NCBI GenBank assembly: GCA_017555465.1
Contig: JAFZGH010000317.1
Span: 1-5,461 of the forward strand
DNA: 5,461 nucleotides
Source of the DNA: Akkermansia sp.
GTDB lineage: Bacteria > Verrucomicrobiota > Verrucomicrobiia > Verrucomicrobiales > Akkermansiaceae
Reading direction: 5' to 3'
Both the position numbers and the translations under genes were made by a program. Position 1 is the stretch's first letter; the number at the start of each line of letters is the position of its first letter. The notes under the pieces are model-generated. The model did not search any database. It saw only the letters and a list, made by a program, of their open reading frames with translations, and was not told the origin of the DNA. Of this stretch, positions 1 to 5,434 are shown piece after piece.

Positions 1-1
1 G

Positions 2-733
2 AAACCGCTCTTTCTCTACTTCTGCACTAATGATATCCACGTGCCGCGCGACCCGCACAGCCGTTTCCGCGGCAAAAGCCACCTCGGCATCCGGGGCGAT
101 GCCACCCTGCAGATGGATGACTCCCTGGGCCGCCTCATGGCTGCGCTGAAAAAAAGCGGCTACAAGCCGGAGGATACCCTCATCATCTTCACCAGCGACA
201 ACGGCCCCGTCATCTCCGACGGCTACGAGGACGGCGCCCGCGAAGCCTGCGCCAGCCACCAGCCCGCCCACCCCTGGCGTGGCGGCAAATACTCCCTGTT
301 TGAGGGAGGCACCCGCGTACCCTTCATCGTTTCCTGGCCGGGTAACATTACACCAGGAACAAGCCCTGCCCTCGTCTGCCAGATGGATATCCCCCGAAGT
401 CTCGCCACCCTTTGCGGTATACAAACACCCGATAACTGTCTCAAAGACAGCGAAAACCACCTTCCAGCCCTGCTGGGGCTCTCCCAGACCGGACGAATCA
501 ATTTAGTCACCCAGGCATTTGAAGGACCACGCTATGCGTTACGCAGCGGCCACTACAAATACATCCCCGACTACGGCCACGGGCGAGCTGACCGCCAGGG
601 AAAGGGAGAACAGCTGTACGACCTGAACACCGACCCAGGCGAGCAGCAGAACCTCTCCCCGCTACAGCCCGAGAAAACAGCCGAGCTCCGCAAGCTCCTG
701 CAGCAACTCACCGCCGGCGACATATACCCGTAA
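2..733 (+). CDS. Sulfatase (arylsulfatase family), C-terminal part, 5' end outside window
   Basis: Probably hydrolyses sulfate esters, most likely on host or algal glycans after export; the exact substrate cannot be read from this part. The reading frame is already open at base 2 and gives 243 residues to the TAA at 731. The family pattern NDIHVPRDPHSRFRGKSHLG is at the left edge, followed by RGDATLQMDDSLG, then SDNGP (194-208), whose Asp-Asn are the calcium ligands of sulfatases. GGKYSLFEGGTRVPFIVSWPG follows, with its Lys (287-289) matching the conserved sulfate-binding lysine. The C-terminal signature EQLYDLNTDPGEQQNL closes the fold. The N-terminal half with the nucleophile motif (C/S-x-P/A-x-R, matured to formylglycine) and any signal peptide lies upstream of the window. 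A GTG at 41 is not a credible start, because conserved family sequence continues upstream of it. The gene is convergent with the next one and I see no terminator hairpin in the 36-base gap. Family assignment is firm; substrate is unknown. Confidence 0.95.
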   Translation, partial: KPLFLYFCTNDIHVPRDPHSRFRGKSHLGIRGDATLQMDDSLGRLMAALKKSGYKPEDTLIIFTSDNGPVISDGYEDGAREACASHQPAHPWRGGKYSLFEGGTRVPFIVSWPGNITPGTSPALVCQMDIPRSLATLCGIQTPDNCLKDSENHLPALLGLSQTGRINLVTQAFEGPRYALRSGHYKYIPDYGHGRADRQGKGEQLYDLNTDPGEQQNLSPLQPEKTAELRKLLQQLTAGDIYP

Positions 734-769
734 TCCATTCAACGACCACACCGGCCGCAGCAGCAGGAA

Positions 770-2152
770 TCACTTTTCCAGTTCCCGGGCCGTAGTCTCC
801 AATACGGCCGCCATTTCAGGATTGGCAGGCTGGCGTTCCCCCTGCTTGTACGCCCAGCCCTCAGCCCAGGCGCGCGCCAGCATGCGTACGGCACGGGGAT
901 AGCACTGCGATGCAGCAGCGGCATAATGGGTATACGCGCGTTCCTGAGTGCCCGCATCATCTCCCGCTTTCAGCAGATTATCCGCCAGCAGGCAATGCAG
1001 GTCCGCAGCATCGGGATATGCCTGCAGGGCGCGCTCGCACCAGTGAATGGCAGCGGGCACATTCTCGCGGAGCATATCATCATCCGAGGAATATTCCAGA
1101 GCCAGCTCCAGCATAACCTCTGCATCATTCAATTCAGCGGCTTTCAGCAGCAGCTGCTCCACTTCTGCCCACTGCGCATCACTCTGCGCAGATGCACTCA
1201 GAATCCCCGCCAGATTGCGGTACGCCAGCGCCGAATCCGGCTCTTCAGCCATGGCCTGCCGGCACAAACTGATGGCCTTTTCAACATCCTTCGGCACGCC
1301 TGTCCCCTGAAAATAGAACAGAGCCAGACTCCCCAGAGCCCCGGGCACCCCGGCAGCAGCAGCTTTCTGCGTGTATGCGGCAGCCATGGCATCATCCTTT
1401 TCCACCACAGTCCCATCAAAGTAGGCCTGGGCCAAAGAGGCCATAGCGGCAGGTTCTCCCCAATCTGCGGCTTTTTTCAGCCAATCAACCACTTCGTGCC
1501 GTCTCTGCCGTCCGGCATCACCCGCCTGGATGACACCCGCCAGAAAATTCGCTGCCGAACCATCTCCCGGAGATTTTTCCAAATGCAGCTTCAGGATAGT
1601 TTCCGCCTTATTCAAATCCTGCGGTACGCCCTGCCCCTTGAAATAAAACTCTGCCAGGCGCTCATCAGCAAACGGTACTTCCCGCTGGCAGGCGAGTTCT
1701 GCCAGCTGCAGGGCTTTGGTCAAATCCTGCTTCACACCGCGCCCCTCTGCGTACAGGTACGACAGGGGATTCAAAGCCCGGTCACAGCCGAGCCTGACTG
1801 CCTTTTCAAACCATTCAGCCGCCAAGGCATCATCCTGCGCCGTTCCCACGCCTGCGTAACAGCAGATACCTGCATTCATCGCCCCCATGGCATCACCACC
1901 CTCTGCAGCATGAACAGCCCATCGGAAAGCGGAGGCCGCTTCATCCTTCCCCCGGCTCAGGTAATAGGCTGATAACCGGCGCGCCGCTTCCACATCACCT
2001 GCTTCTGCCTTTGCCTGCAGGCTATCCACCTGCTCCCCGGACTCCTTACTCACCTGTTCCGCCACAAAACGCTGTGCCATTCCCAGGTATTCCTGCGCAT
2101 AACAGGCACACACGAGAATGGCACAAAACAGGACAAAGGGTAAACGCTTCAT
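770..2152 (-). CDS. Exported Sel1-repeat (TPR-like) protein
   Basis: A 460-residue helical-repeat protein, probably a periplasmic or surface scaffold; no enzymatic domain is visible. Residues 1-19 form a signal peptide (Lys-Arg, then a hydrophobic core FVLFCAILVCACYA, likely cleaved before Gln20). From about residue 50 to the end there are roughly eleven Sel1-like repeats of 34-40 residues. The clearest are about 86-122 (AMNAGICCYAGVGTAQDDAL), 124-157 (LSYLYAEGRGVKQDLTKALQ), 163-195 (LAEFYFKGQGVPQDLNKAE), 234-268 and 270-304 (LALFYFQGTGVPKDVEKAI). They follow the family pattern of A..LA..Y..G.GV..D..KA...  with alternating A.. and W..KAA helices. Later repeats (about 306-460) are more degenerate. 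The ATG at 2152 is preceded by AAAGG about 4 bases upstream and directly precedes the signal peptide. Sel1 proteins usually mediate protein-protein contacts; a specific role is not inferable. The gene stands alone, convergent with the sulfatase. Confidence 0.9.
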   Translation of the reverse strand: MKRLPFVLFCAILVCACYAQEYLGMAQRFVAEQVSKESGEQVDSLQAKAEAGDVEAARRLSAYYLSRGKDEAASAFRWAVHAAEGGDAMGAMNAGICCYAGVGTAQDDALAAEWFEKAVRLGCDRALNPLSYLYAEGRGVKQDLTKALQLAELACQREVPFADERLAEFYFKGQGVPQDLNKAETILKLHLEKSPGDGSAANFLAGVIQAGDAGRQRRHEVVDWLKKAADWGEPAAMASLAQAYFDGTVVEKDDAMAAAYTQKAAAAGVPGALGSLALFYFQGTGVPKDVEKAISLCRQAMAEEPDSALAYRNLAGILSASAQSDAQWAEVEQLLLKAAELNDAEVMLELALEYSSDDDMLRENVPAAIHWCERALQAYPDAADLHCLLADNLLKAGDDAGTQERAYTHYAAAASQCYPRAVRMLARAWAEGWAYKQGERQPANPEMAAVLETTARELEK

Positions 2153-2170
2153 GATACCTTTACCGTATCA
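2152..2170 (-). promoter_or_regulatory. Small inverted repeat enclosing the ribosome-binding site of the Sel1-repeat gene
   Basis: TGATAC (2152-2157) and GTATCA (2165-2170) are perfect 6-base inverted arms with a 7-base loop. In the minus-strand mRNA the loop holds GGTAAAG, the likely ribosome-binding region, and the 3' arm ends on the A of the start codon. Such a hairpin could lower translation initiation, or the repeat could be a protein-binding site. The stem is short, so it may be chance. Confidence 0.25.
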
Positions 2171-2217
2171 CTCCGCCTCATCCAAGTCAAGTTCACAATG
2201 TTGGAATCATCAAAATA

Positions 2218-2565
2218 TCAGAATTTCGATTGATGATGCACTCCTATTTCAGCCTGAGTTTTCTTTCCGGCGCTTTTCTCAACACGAATACGCAACTCCG
2301 TGTTTTTCTGATTAACATGAGAGATGGGCATACTAAGTTCAATCGACCCTTTGGGAGAAGGCGACAGACTTGCATTTACTCTGGGCATTGAAAGTCCCCG
2401 CCCTTGCTGATAACTCACGCTTGCCCTGGCTCCAATGCCATGAATTAACCCGCCTGTCTCTGCGGTTGCAGTTACATTCAATCCCCGTTTATGGACTCCT
2501 GAATCTGGTTGTTTCTGTGCAAATATTCTTTTCATATACAATGCTTGGTTTACAAAAGGACTCAT
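2218..2565 (-). CDS. Hypothetical protein, unrecognised, beta-strand-like C-terminus
   Basis: I do not recognise this 115-residue frame. It runs from an ATG at 2565 (MSPFVNQALY) to the TGA at 2218-2220. The C-terminal ~65 residues alternate polar and hydrophobic positions (RASVSYQQ, GSIELSMPIS, TELRIRVEKS, QAEIGVHH) and end in Phe (HHQSKF), suggesting amphipathic beta-strands. There is no signal peptide or long hydrophobic segment. The start is uncertain: AAAAGGA abuts the ATG at 2565, too close for a normal Shine-Dalgarno site. An ATG at 2535 (MKRIFAQKQ) or a TTG at 2613 are alternatives, and the frame stays open without an ATG back to a stop at 2701-2703. A TATAAA (minus strand, 2596-2601) could be a -10 box, but I see no -35. 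The stretch is AT-richer than its neighbours, so it may be acquired DNA or the tail of a decayed larger gene. It lies between two same-strand genes but behind the prs terminator, so is probably not in an operon. Confidence 0.45.
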   Translation of the reverse strand: MSPFVNQALYMKRIFAQKQPDSGVHKRGLNVTATAETGGLIHGIGARASVSYQQGRGLSMPRVNASLSPSPKGSIELSMPISHVNQKNTELRIRVEKSAGKKTQAEIGVHHQSKF

Positions 2566-2573
2566 TCCTTTTG
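2553..2573 (-). repeat. Perfect 8-base inverted repeat at the putative start of the hypothetical gene
   Basis: CAAAAGGA (2553-2560) and TCCTTTTG (2566-2573) are perfect complements with a 5-base spacer. Read on the minus strand, the loop is ATGAG and contains the candidate ATG at 2565, with the purine-rich AAAAGGA forming the 5' arm. No T-run follows in either direction that would make it a terminator. It may be a translational control hairpin, an operator, or chance in AT-rich DNA. Confidence 0.35.
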
Positions 2574-2660
2574 ATAATGACCATTTTAAACACGATTTAT
2601 ACACACGCAACAAGGAAATACCATACGGTGCATCGTTGCACTCGGAAAGGAGAACCGGGG

Positions 2661-2697
2661 CAAAGCAACAGCGGCAGCCCGAACCGGGCTGCCGCTG
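2661..2697 (-). terminator. Rho-independent-type terminator downstream of prs
   Basis: CAGCGGCAGCCCG (2669-2681) pairs perfectly with CGGGCTGCCGCTG (2685-2697), a 13-bp GC-rich stem with a 3-base loop. It lies 26 bases after the prs stop codon. In the prs direction the stem is followed by TTGCTTTG, a weak U-rich tract. Position and stem strength make a prs terminator the natural reading. In the opposite direction the stem is followed by GGATTAAAATC, which is less terminator-like. Confidence 0.85.
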
Positions 2698-2723
2698 GGA
2701 TTAAAATCACTTTGCGTACAGGC

Positions 2724-3653
2724 TTACACCTCGAAAAGGTGAGTCACGGAAGCGTTGTGGTGAATGTTGGCAATGGCCTGCGCGAAGAGAGGGGCAATGC
2801 TCACCGTATCCACGCGGTCGCCATAGGCCATGGGGACGGAGTCGGAGGTGAGCAGGCACTCGATGGAGCTGTTGGCCAGACGCTGGCGGGCCGTATCGGT
2901 GAGCACGCCGTGGGACACGCCGGCAAAGATGCGGGCAGCGCCGTGTTCCTTGAGAATCTTGGCAGCGGCGCAGAGGGTGCCGCCGGATTCAGTCATATCG
3001 TCCACCATGAGAACATCCTTGCCCTTCACGTCACCAATGACGGCGTGGGCATCCACCTCTGTGGCGGAGATACGCTGTTTGGCCACAATGGCAAGCTCTG
3101 TGCCGAGGATGTTGGCGTAGCTCTTGGCGTTCTTCACACCGCCGATGTCGGGGGAAACAACGACGAGGTTGTTCATATCCTTCACATAGTTAGCCTTGAG
3201 GTGCTTGATGAGCACAGGCACGCTGTGGAGATGGTCTACCGGGATTTCAAAGAAGCCCTGAATCTGAGCGGCGTGCAGGTCCATGGTGAGCACGCGGTTC
3301 ACACCGGCAGCGGTGAGCAGATTGGCCACCAGCTTGGAGGTGATGGGAACTCTGGGCTTGTCCTTGCGGTCCTGGCGGGCATAACCGTAGAAAGGAATAA
3401 CAGCGGTAATGCGGCTGGCGCTGGCGCGGCGCACGGCATCAACCATTACGAGCAACTCCATGAGGTTGTGGTTCGTGGGCGGGCAGGTCGGCTGAACAAT
3501 GAAGGCGTCTGCTCCACGAATGGATTCCTTGATCTGAACGAAGCTTTCTCCGTCCGGGAAGGTATTGACCGTAGCGTCGCACAGGGGAAGACCCATGACC
3601 TTGGCAATATCCTTAGCTAACTGGGGATGAGCGGTACCGCTGATGATTTTCAT
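2724..3653 (-). CDS. prs: Ribose-phosphate pyrophosphokinase (PRPP synthase, class I)
   Basis: Cytosolic enzyme that transfers pyrophosphate from ATP to ribose 5-phosphate, giving PRPP for purine, pyrimidine, histidine, tryptophan and NAD synthesis. The 309 residues match the usual length (E. coli enzyme 315). Visible motifs in order: FPDGE at 32-36 and YARQDRK at 91-97 (ATP site), DLHAAQIQGFF at 125-135 with the metal-binding His127, SPDIGG at 167-172, the catalytic flexible loop around K192-Q193-R194, and the PRPP/ribose-phosphate loop DDMTESGGTL at 218-227. The catalytic loop reads KQRISATEV where the E. coli enzyme has KRRPR; the first Lys and the last Arg are kept. The ATG at 3653 gives the family-typical start MKIISGTAHPQLA. 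The 20 bases before it are C/A-rich (TACACCTGCACAC) with no Shine-Dalgarno motif. The gene is monocistronic in this view, ending in a strong hairpin, and is divergent from the exosortase gene. Confidence 0.98.
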   Translation of the reverse strand: MKIISGTAHPQLAKDIAKVMGLPLCDATVNTFPDGESFVQIKESIRGADAFIVQPTCPPTNHNLMELLVMVDAVRRASASRITAVIPFYGYARQDRKDKPRVPITSKLVANLLTAAGVNRVLTMDLHAAQIQGFFEIPVDHLHSVPVLIKHLKANYVKDMNNLVVVSPDIGGVKNAKSYANILGTELAIVAKQRISATEVDAHAVIGDVKGKDVLMVDDMTESGGTLCAAAKILKEHGAARIFAGVSHGVLTDTARQRLANSSIECLLTSDSVPMAYGDRVDTVSIAPLFAQAIANIHHNASVTHLFEV

Positions 3654-3684
3654 GTGTGCAGGTGTAATGTGTGAGCGACTATTC

Positions 3685-3712
3685 TTGACATTTTCGCGAA
3701 AATTGCAATACT
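3685..3712 (+). promoter_or_regulatory. Probable sigma70-type promoter of the exosortase operon
   Basis: A perfect TTGACA (3685-3690) is followed after 16 bases by AATACT (3707-3712), a 4/6 match to TATAAT. Transcription would begin near 3719, giving a leader of about 25 bases before the TTG start at 3744. On the opposite strand a weaker pair, TTGCAA (3703-3708) and AAGAAT (3681-3686) with 16 bases between, could serve prs; the two would overlap. Predicted from consensus only, and sigma70 consensus may not transfer fully to this phylum. Confidence 0.45.
3690..3703. promoter_or_regulatory. 14-base perfect palindrome in the divergent prs/exosortase control region
   Basis: ATTTTCGCGAAAAT is a perfect 14-base palindrome lying in the spacer between the -35 and -10 boxes of the proposed exosortase promoter, and also within the possible prs promoter on the other strand. 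A repressor bound here could control both genes. I do not recognise it as the site of a known regulator, and no regulator gene is in the window. Confidence 0.35.
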
Positions 3713-3743
3713 AAATGCACATTTAACCCGATTTTTTTTCATT

Positions 3744-4712
3744 TTGAGCACTCTGGAACAAAAAAAATCATTCTGGCACAACCTTTCAACCGTCTCCTGG
3801 GCCGGACTGGGCGTATACCTGATACTCGTCATCGGGGCGGTGTGCATCTACCCCGCCTTTACGGAAGGCACCAGCAGCGCCACCGATGTGCTGATGCTTT
3901 CCTGGAACGCAACGAATGACTACGAACACGGTTGGCTTGTTCCCTTCATCTGCCTCTACCTGCTTGTGCACAGCTGCGGAGTTCCCGGAAACGGAACCGA
4001 TTTCCGGGGAAGCAGACACGGGCTCTGGCTGGTAGGGTTGGGAGGTCTGCTCTTCATTGCAGCCGTACACACCCAGCAGTGGCGCATTGCCATCGGCGGC
4101 CTGCCCTTCATGCTGACCGGGGCGATCTGGTATTATTTGGGAGGCAAAGCAGCCCGCCGATGCGCCTTCCCTCTGTTCTTCCTGTGGATGAGTATCCCCC
4201 TGCCGGGTTTCCAGCAAGCCACCACAGGCATGCAGATTATGGCCACCAAAGCAGCACACTGGGGAGCCGGGCTTTTCGGCGTTGAGACCATGGTGGAAGG
4301 TACAAACATTTCCCTGACCTCCGGCAACTGTGACACCTTCAACATAGCTGGCGGCTGCTCGGGCATGCGTTCGCTCATGGCACTCATCATGCTTTCCACA
4401 GCCTGGGGATACATGGCAAACGGGCTCGCACTCTGGAAGCGCCTTGTCCTTGCATTCAGTGCCATTCCGCTCTCCATAGCAGCCAACGCCTTCCGAGTAG
4501 CCAGCATCTTCATCTGCGCGGAACACATCAACCCCGTCTTTGCTTCCAAAACCTGGCACGACTGGTCCGGCCTTCTCTTCTTCTTCCCGGCCAGCCTGCT
4601 GGGACTCATACTGCTGCACGGACTCCTTGCTGGCGAAATTCCCTTCCTGAAGCGCCGCCGCACCATTACCCGCACCCAATCCATCACAACGGCTAAGGAG
4701 ACAAACAAATGA
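3744..4712 (+). CDS. Exosortase/archaeosortase family membrane protein
   Basis: Inner-membrane protease/transpeptidase-like protein thought to process exported proteins bearing a C-terminal PEP-CTERM-type tag. The 322 residues contain about eight hydrophobic segments (roughly 18-37, 62-77, 93-109, 117-132, 139-153, 208-223, 229-257, 274-297) and a basic C-terminal tail (KRRRTITR). Family hallmarks: YEHGWLVP at 60-67, catalytic Cys205 in AGGCSGMRSL, Arg251 in ANAFRVA, and His272 in WHDWSGLLFF. The start is TTG at 3744: the frame has no ATG upstream to the stop at 3672-3674, and the first internal ATG (residue 51) lies inside the conserved region. No Shine-Dalgarno site precedes it; the leader is a pyrimidine run (T8 then CATT). 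Codons 6-8 lie in an A8 tract. It overlaps the EpsI-like gene by 4 bases (ATGA), so the two form an operon. The exosortase subtype and its sorting tag cannot be assigned from this sequence. Confidence 0.93.
   Translation: MSTLEQKKSFWHNLSTVSWAGLGVYLILVIGAVCIYPAFTEGTSSATDVLMLSWNATNDYEHGWLVPFICLYLLVHSCGVPGNGTDFRGSRHGLWLVGLGGLLFIAAVHTQQWRIAIGGLPFMLTGAIWYYLGGKAARRCAFPLFFLWMSIPLPGFQQATTGMQIMATKAAHWGAGLFGVETMVEGTNISLTSGNCDTFNIAGGCSGMRSLMALIMLSTAWGYMANGLALWKRLVLAFSAIPLSIAANAFRVASIFICAEHINPVFASKTWHDWSGLLFFFPASLLGLILLHGLLAGEIPFLKRRRTITRTQSITTAKETNK
4695..4700 (+). promoter_or_regulatory. Strong Shine-Dalgarno site of the EpsI-like gene
   Basis: AAGGAG lies 8 bases before the ATG at 4709, inside the last codons of the exosortase gene. 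It fixes the start at 4709 and, with the ATGA stop/start overlap, indicates coupled translation. It contrasts with the exosortase start, which has no such site. Confidence 0.8.
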
Positions 4713-5410
4713 AAAAACATCTTTCCGCATTTCTCCCCGCTGCCCTTCTGGGGCTTCTGCTGGCGTGCATTTATTTTCTTCCCAAACATCAGGGATTAGC
4801 AACCCCCAGCATCTCTGGCGATTTACCCCTCGGATATTCACTCCCAGGCTGGGATGGTGTTAAAGTCCAGGAAAGCGAAGCTGAACGAAAAATCCTGGCT
4901 TCAGACACAAAATTCAGCAAAGCCAAGTATACCCTGCAGAAACGCGTACCATGGGAACAATCCACCCCTGCCGTAGAGGTTTCCATCGTTTATTCCGGAC
5001 AGGAAATGAACAATTCCATCCACAGGCCGGAGGTATGCCTTCCCAGCCAGGGGCATCTTAATGTCCAAGGGACGGAAAGCAAGCTGACACTCCAGAACGG
5101 AAAAGAAATCAAGCTGACGAGGCTTTCCTCCAAGCTTCCCATCCAGAACAAAGATTGCCCGCACCTGCAATTCATCCATTACTACCTGTTTATCGGCAAC
5201 GGCACTATCAATCATACGCACCTTGGCCGAAATATCCAGGATATCATGGACCGACTGATTTCCGGTAAGGTGCAAAGCTGGGCATACTTCCAGGCAGGCA
5301 CCCACTGGGCACCGGAGCTAGGCCTCAGCGAAAAAGACGCCGATGCCCGCCTGCGCAAGCTCATCAGCGAACTGCTGCCCCGCCAGATTGACTGGGAGCA
5401 AGTGAAGTAA
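4709..5410 (+). CDS. EpsI-domain (DUF3485-type) exosortase-associated protein
   Basis: A 233-residue partner protein of the exosortase. Residues about 6-24 form one hydrophobic segment after MKKH, an uncleaved anchor or signal peptide, placing the rest in the periplasm. The EpsI-family core is clear: VEVSIVYSGQEMNNSIHRPEVCLPSQG at about 89-115 (written here as VEVSIVYSG ... MNNSIHRPEVCLPSQG), with His105, Arg106, Pro107, Glu108 and Cys110 as the diagnostic residues. HYYLFIGNG at 157-165, and then a region matching the usual C-terminal W.YF....... pattern, follow. The motif is familiar from proteins encoded beside or fused to exosortases; in some the EpsI domain is joined to the exosortase, here it is a separate protein. 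Its biochemical role is not established. The ATG at 4709 has an AAGGAG site and overlaps the exosortase stop codon. Residues 17-20 (LLAC) only loosely resemble a lipobox. TAA ends the gene at 5410. Confidence 0.88.
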   Translation: MKKHLSAFLPAALLGLLLACIYFLPKHQGLATPSISGDLPLGYSLPGWDGVKVQESEAERKILASDTKFSKAKYTLQKRVPWEQSTPAVEVSIVYSGQEMNNSIHRPEVCLPSQGHLNVQGTESKLTLQNGKEIKLTRLSSKLPIQNKDCPHLQFIHYYLFIGNGTINHTHLGRNIQDIMDRLISGKVQSWAYFQAGTHWAPELGLSEKDADARLRKLISELLPRQIDWEQVK

Positions 5411-5411
5411 A

Positions 5412-5434
5412 GCGAAGCGCTAAACGCGCTCCGC
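5412..5434 (+). terminator. Weak hairpin after the exosortase operon
   Basis: AGCGC (5416-5420) pairs with GCGCT (5426-5430) around the loop TAAAC, and GCG (5412-5414) with CGC (5432-5434) extends the stem across one A-C mismatch. It starts directly after the EpsI-like stop codon. No proper T-run follows (only CTTTTC at about 5443-5448), so termination is possible but not assured. AAGCGAA (5410-5416) can alternatively pair with TTCGCTT (5446-5452). Confidence 0.35.

Noticed and set aside
734..769. Possible shared terminator between the convergent sulfatase and Sel1 genes
   Set aside because: The 36-base gap contains no inverted repeat with a convincing stem and no T-run.
926..1972. Plus-strand open frame of 348 codons opposite the Sel1-repeat gene
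   Set aside because: The minus strand encodes clear repeats and a signal peptide; this frame has no recognisable features.
2096..2116. Cys-containing VCAC in the Sel1 protein's signal peptide as a lipobox
   Set aside because: The -2 residue is Cys rather than a small or aliphatic residue, and a signal peptidase I site after CYA fits better.
2628..2641. Small hairpin GTGCA-TCGT-TGCAC between prs terminator and orphan frame
   Set aside because: A 5-bp stem is too short to support an RNA gene or second terminator; nothing else around it marks a structured RNA.
2370..3620. Long plus-strand open frame of 416 codons opposite prs
   Set aside because: It lies antisense to a certain prs gene; the product is rich in Gly, His, Val and Ala without any domain, as expected for a shadow of biased codons.
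4763..4770. Lipobox-like LLAC in the EpsI-like protein's hydrophobic segment
   Set aside because: Leu at -2 fits the lipobox poorly and the Cys lies within, not at the end of, the hydrophobic stretch, so a lipoprotein call is not supported.
3786..4841. Minus-strand open frame of 351 codons opposite the exosortase and EpsI start
   Set aside because: It is antisense to two recognised genes; the product is a low-complexity Gly/Glu/Gln mix with no motif and no credible start signal.
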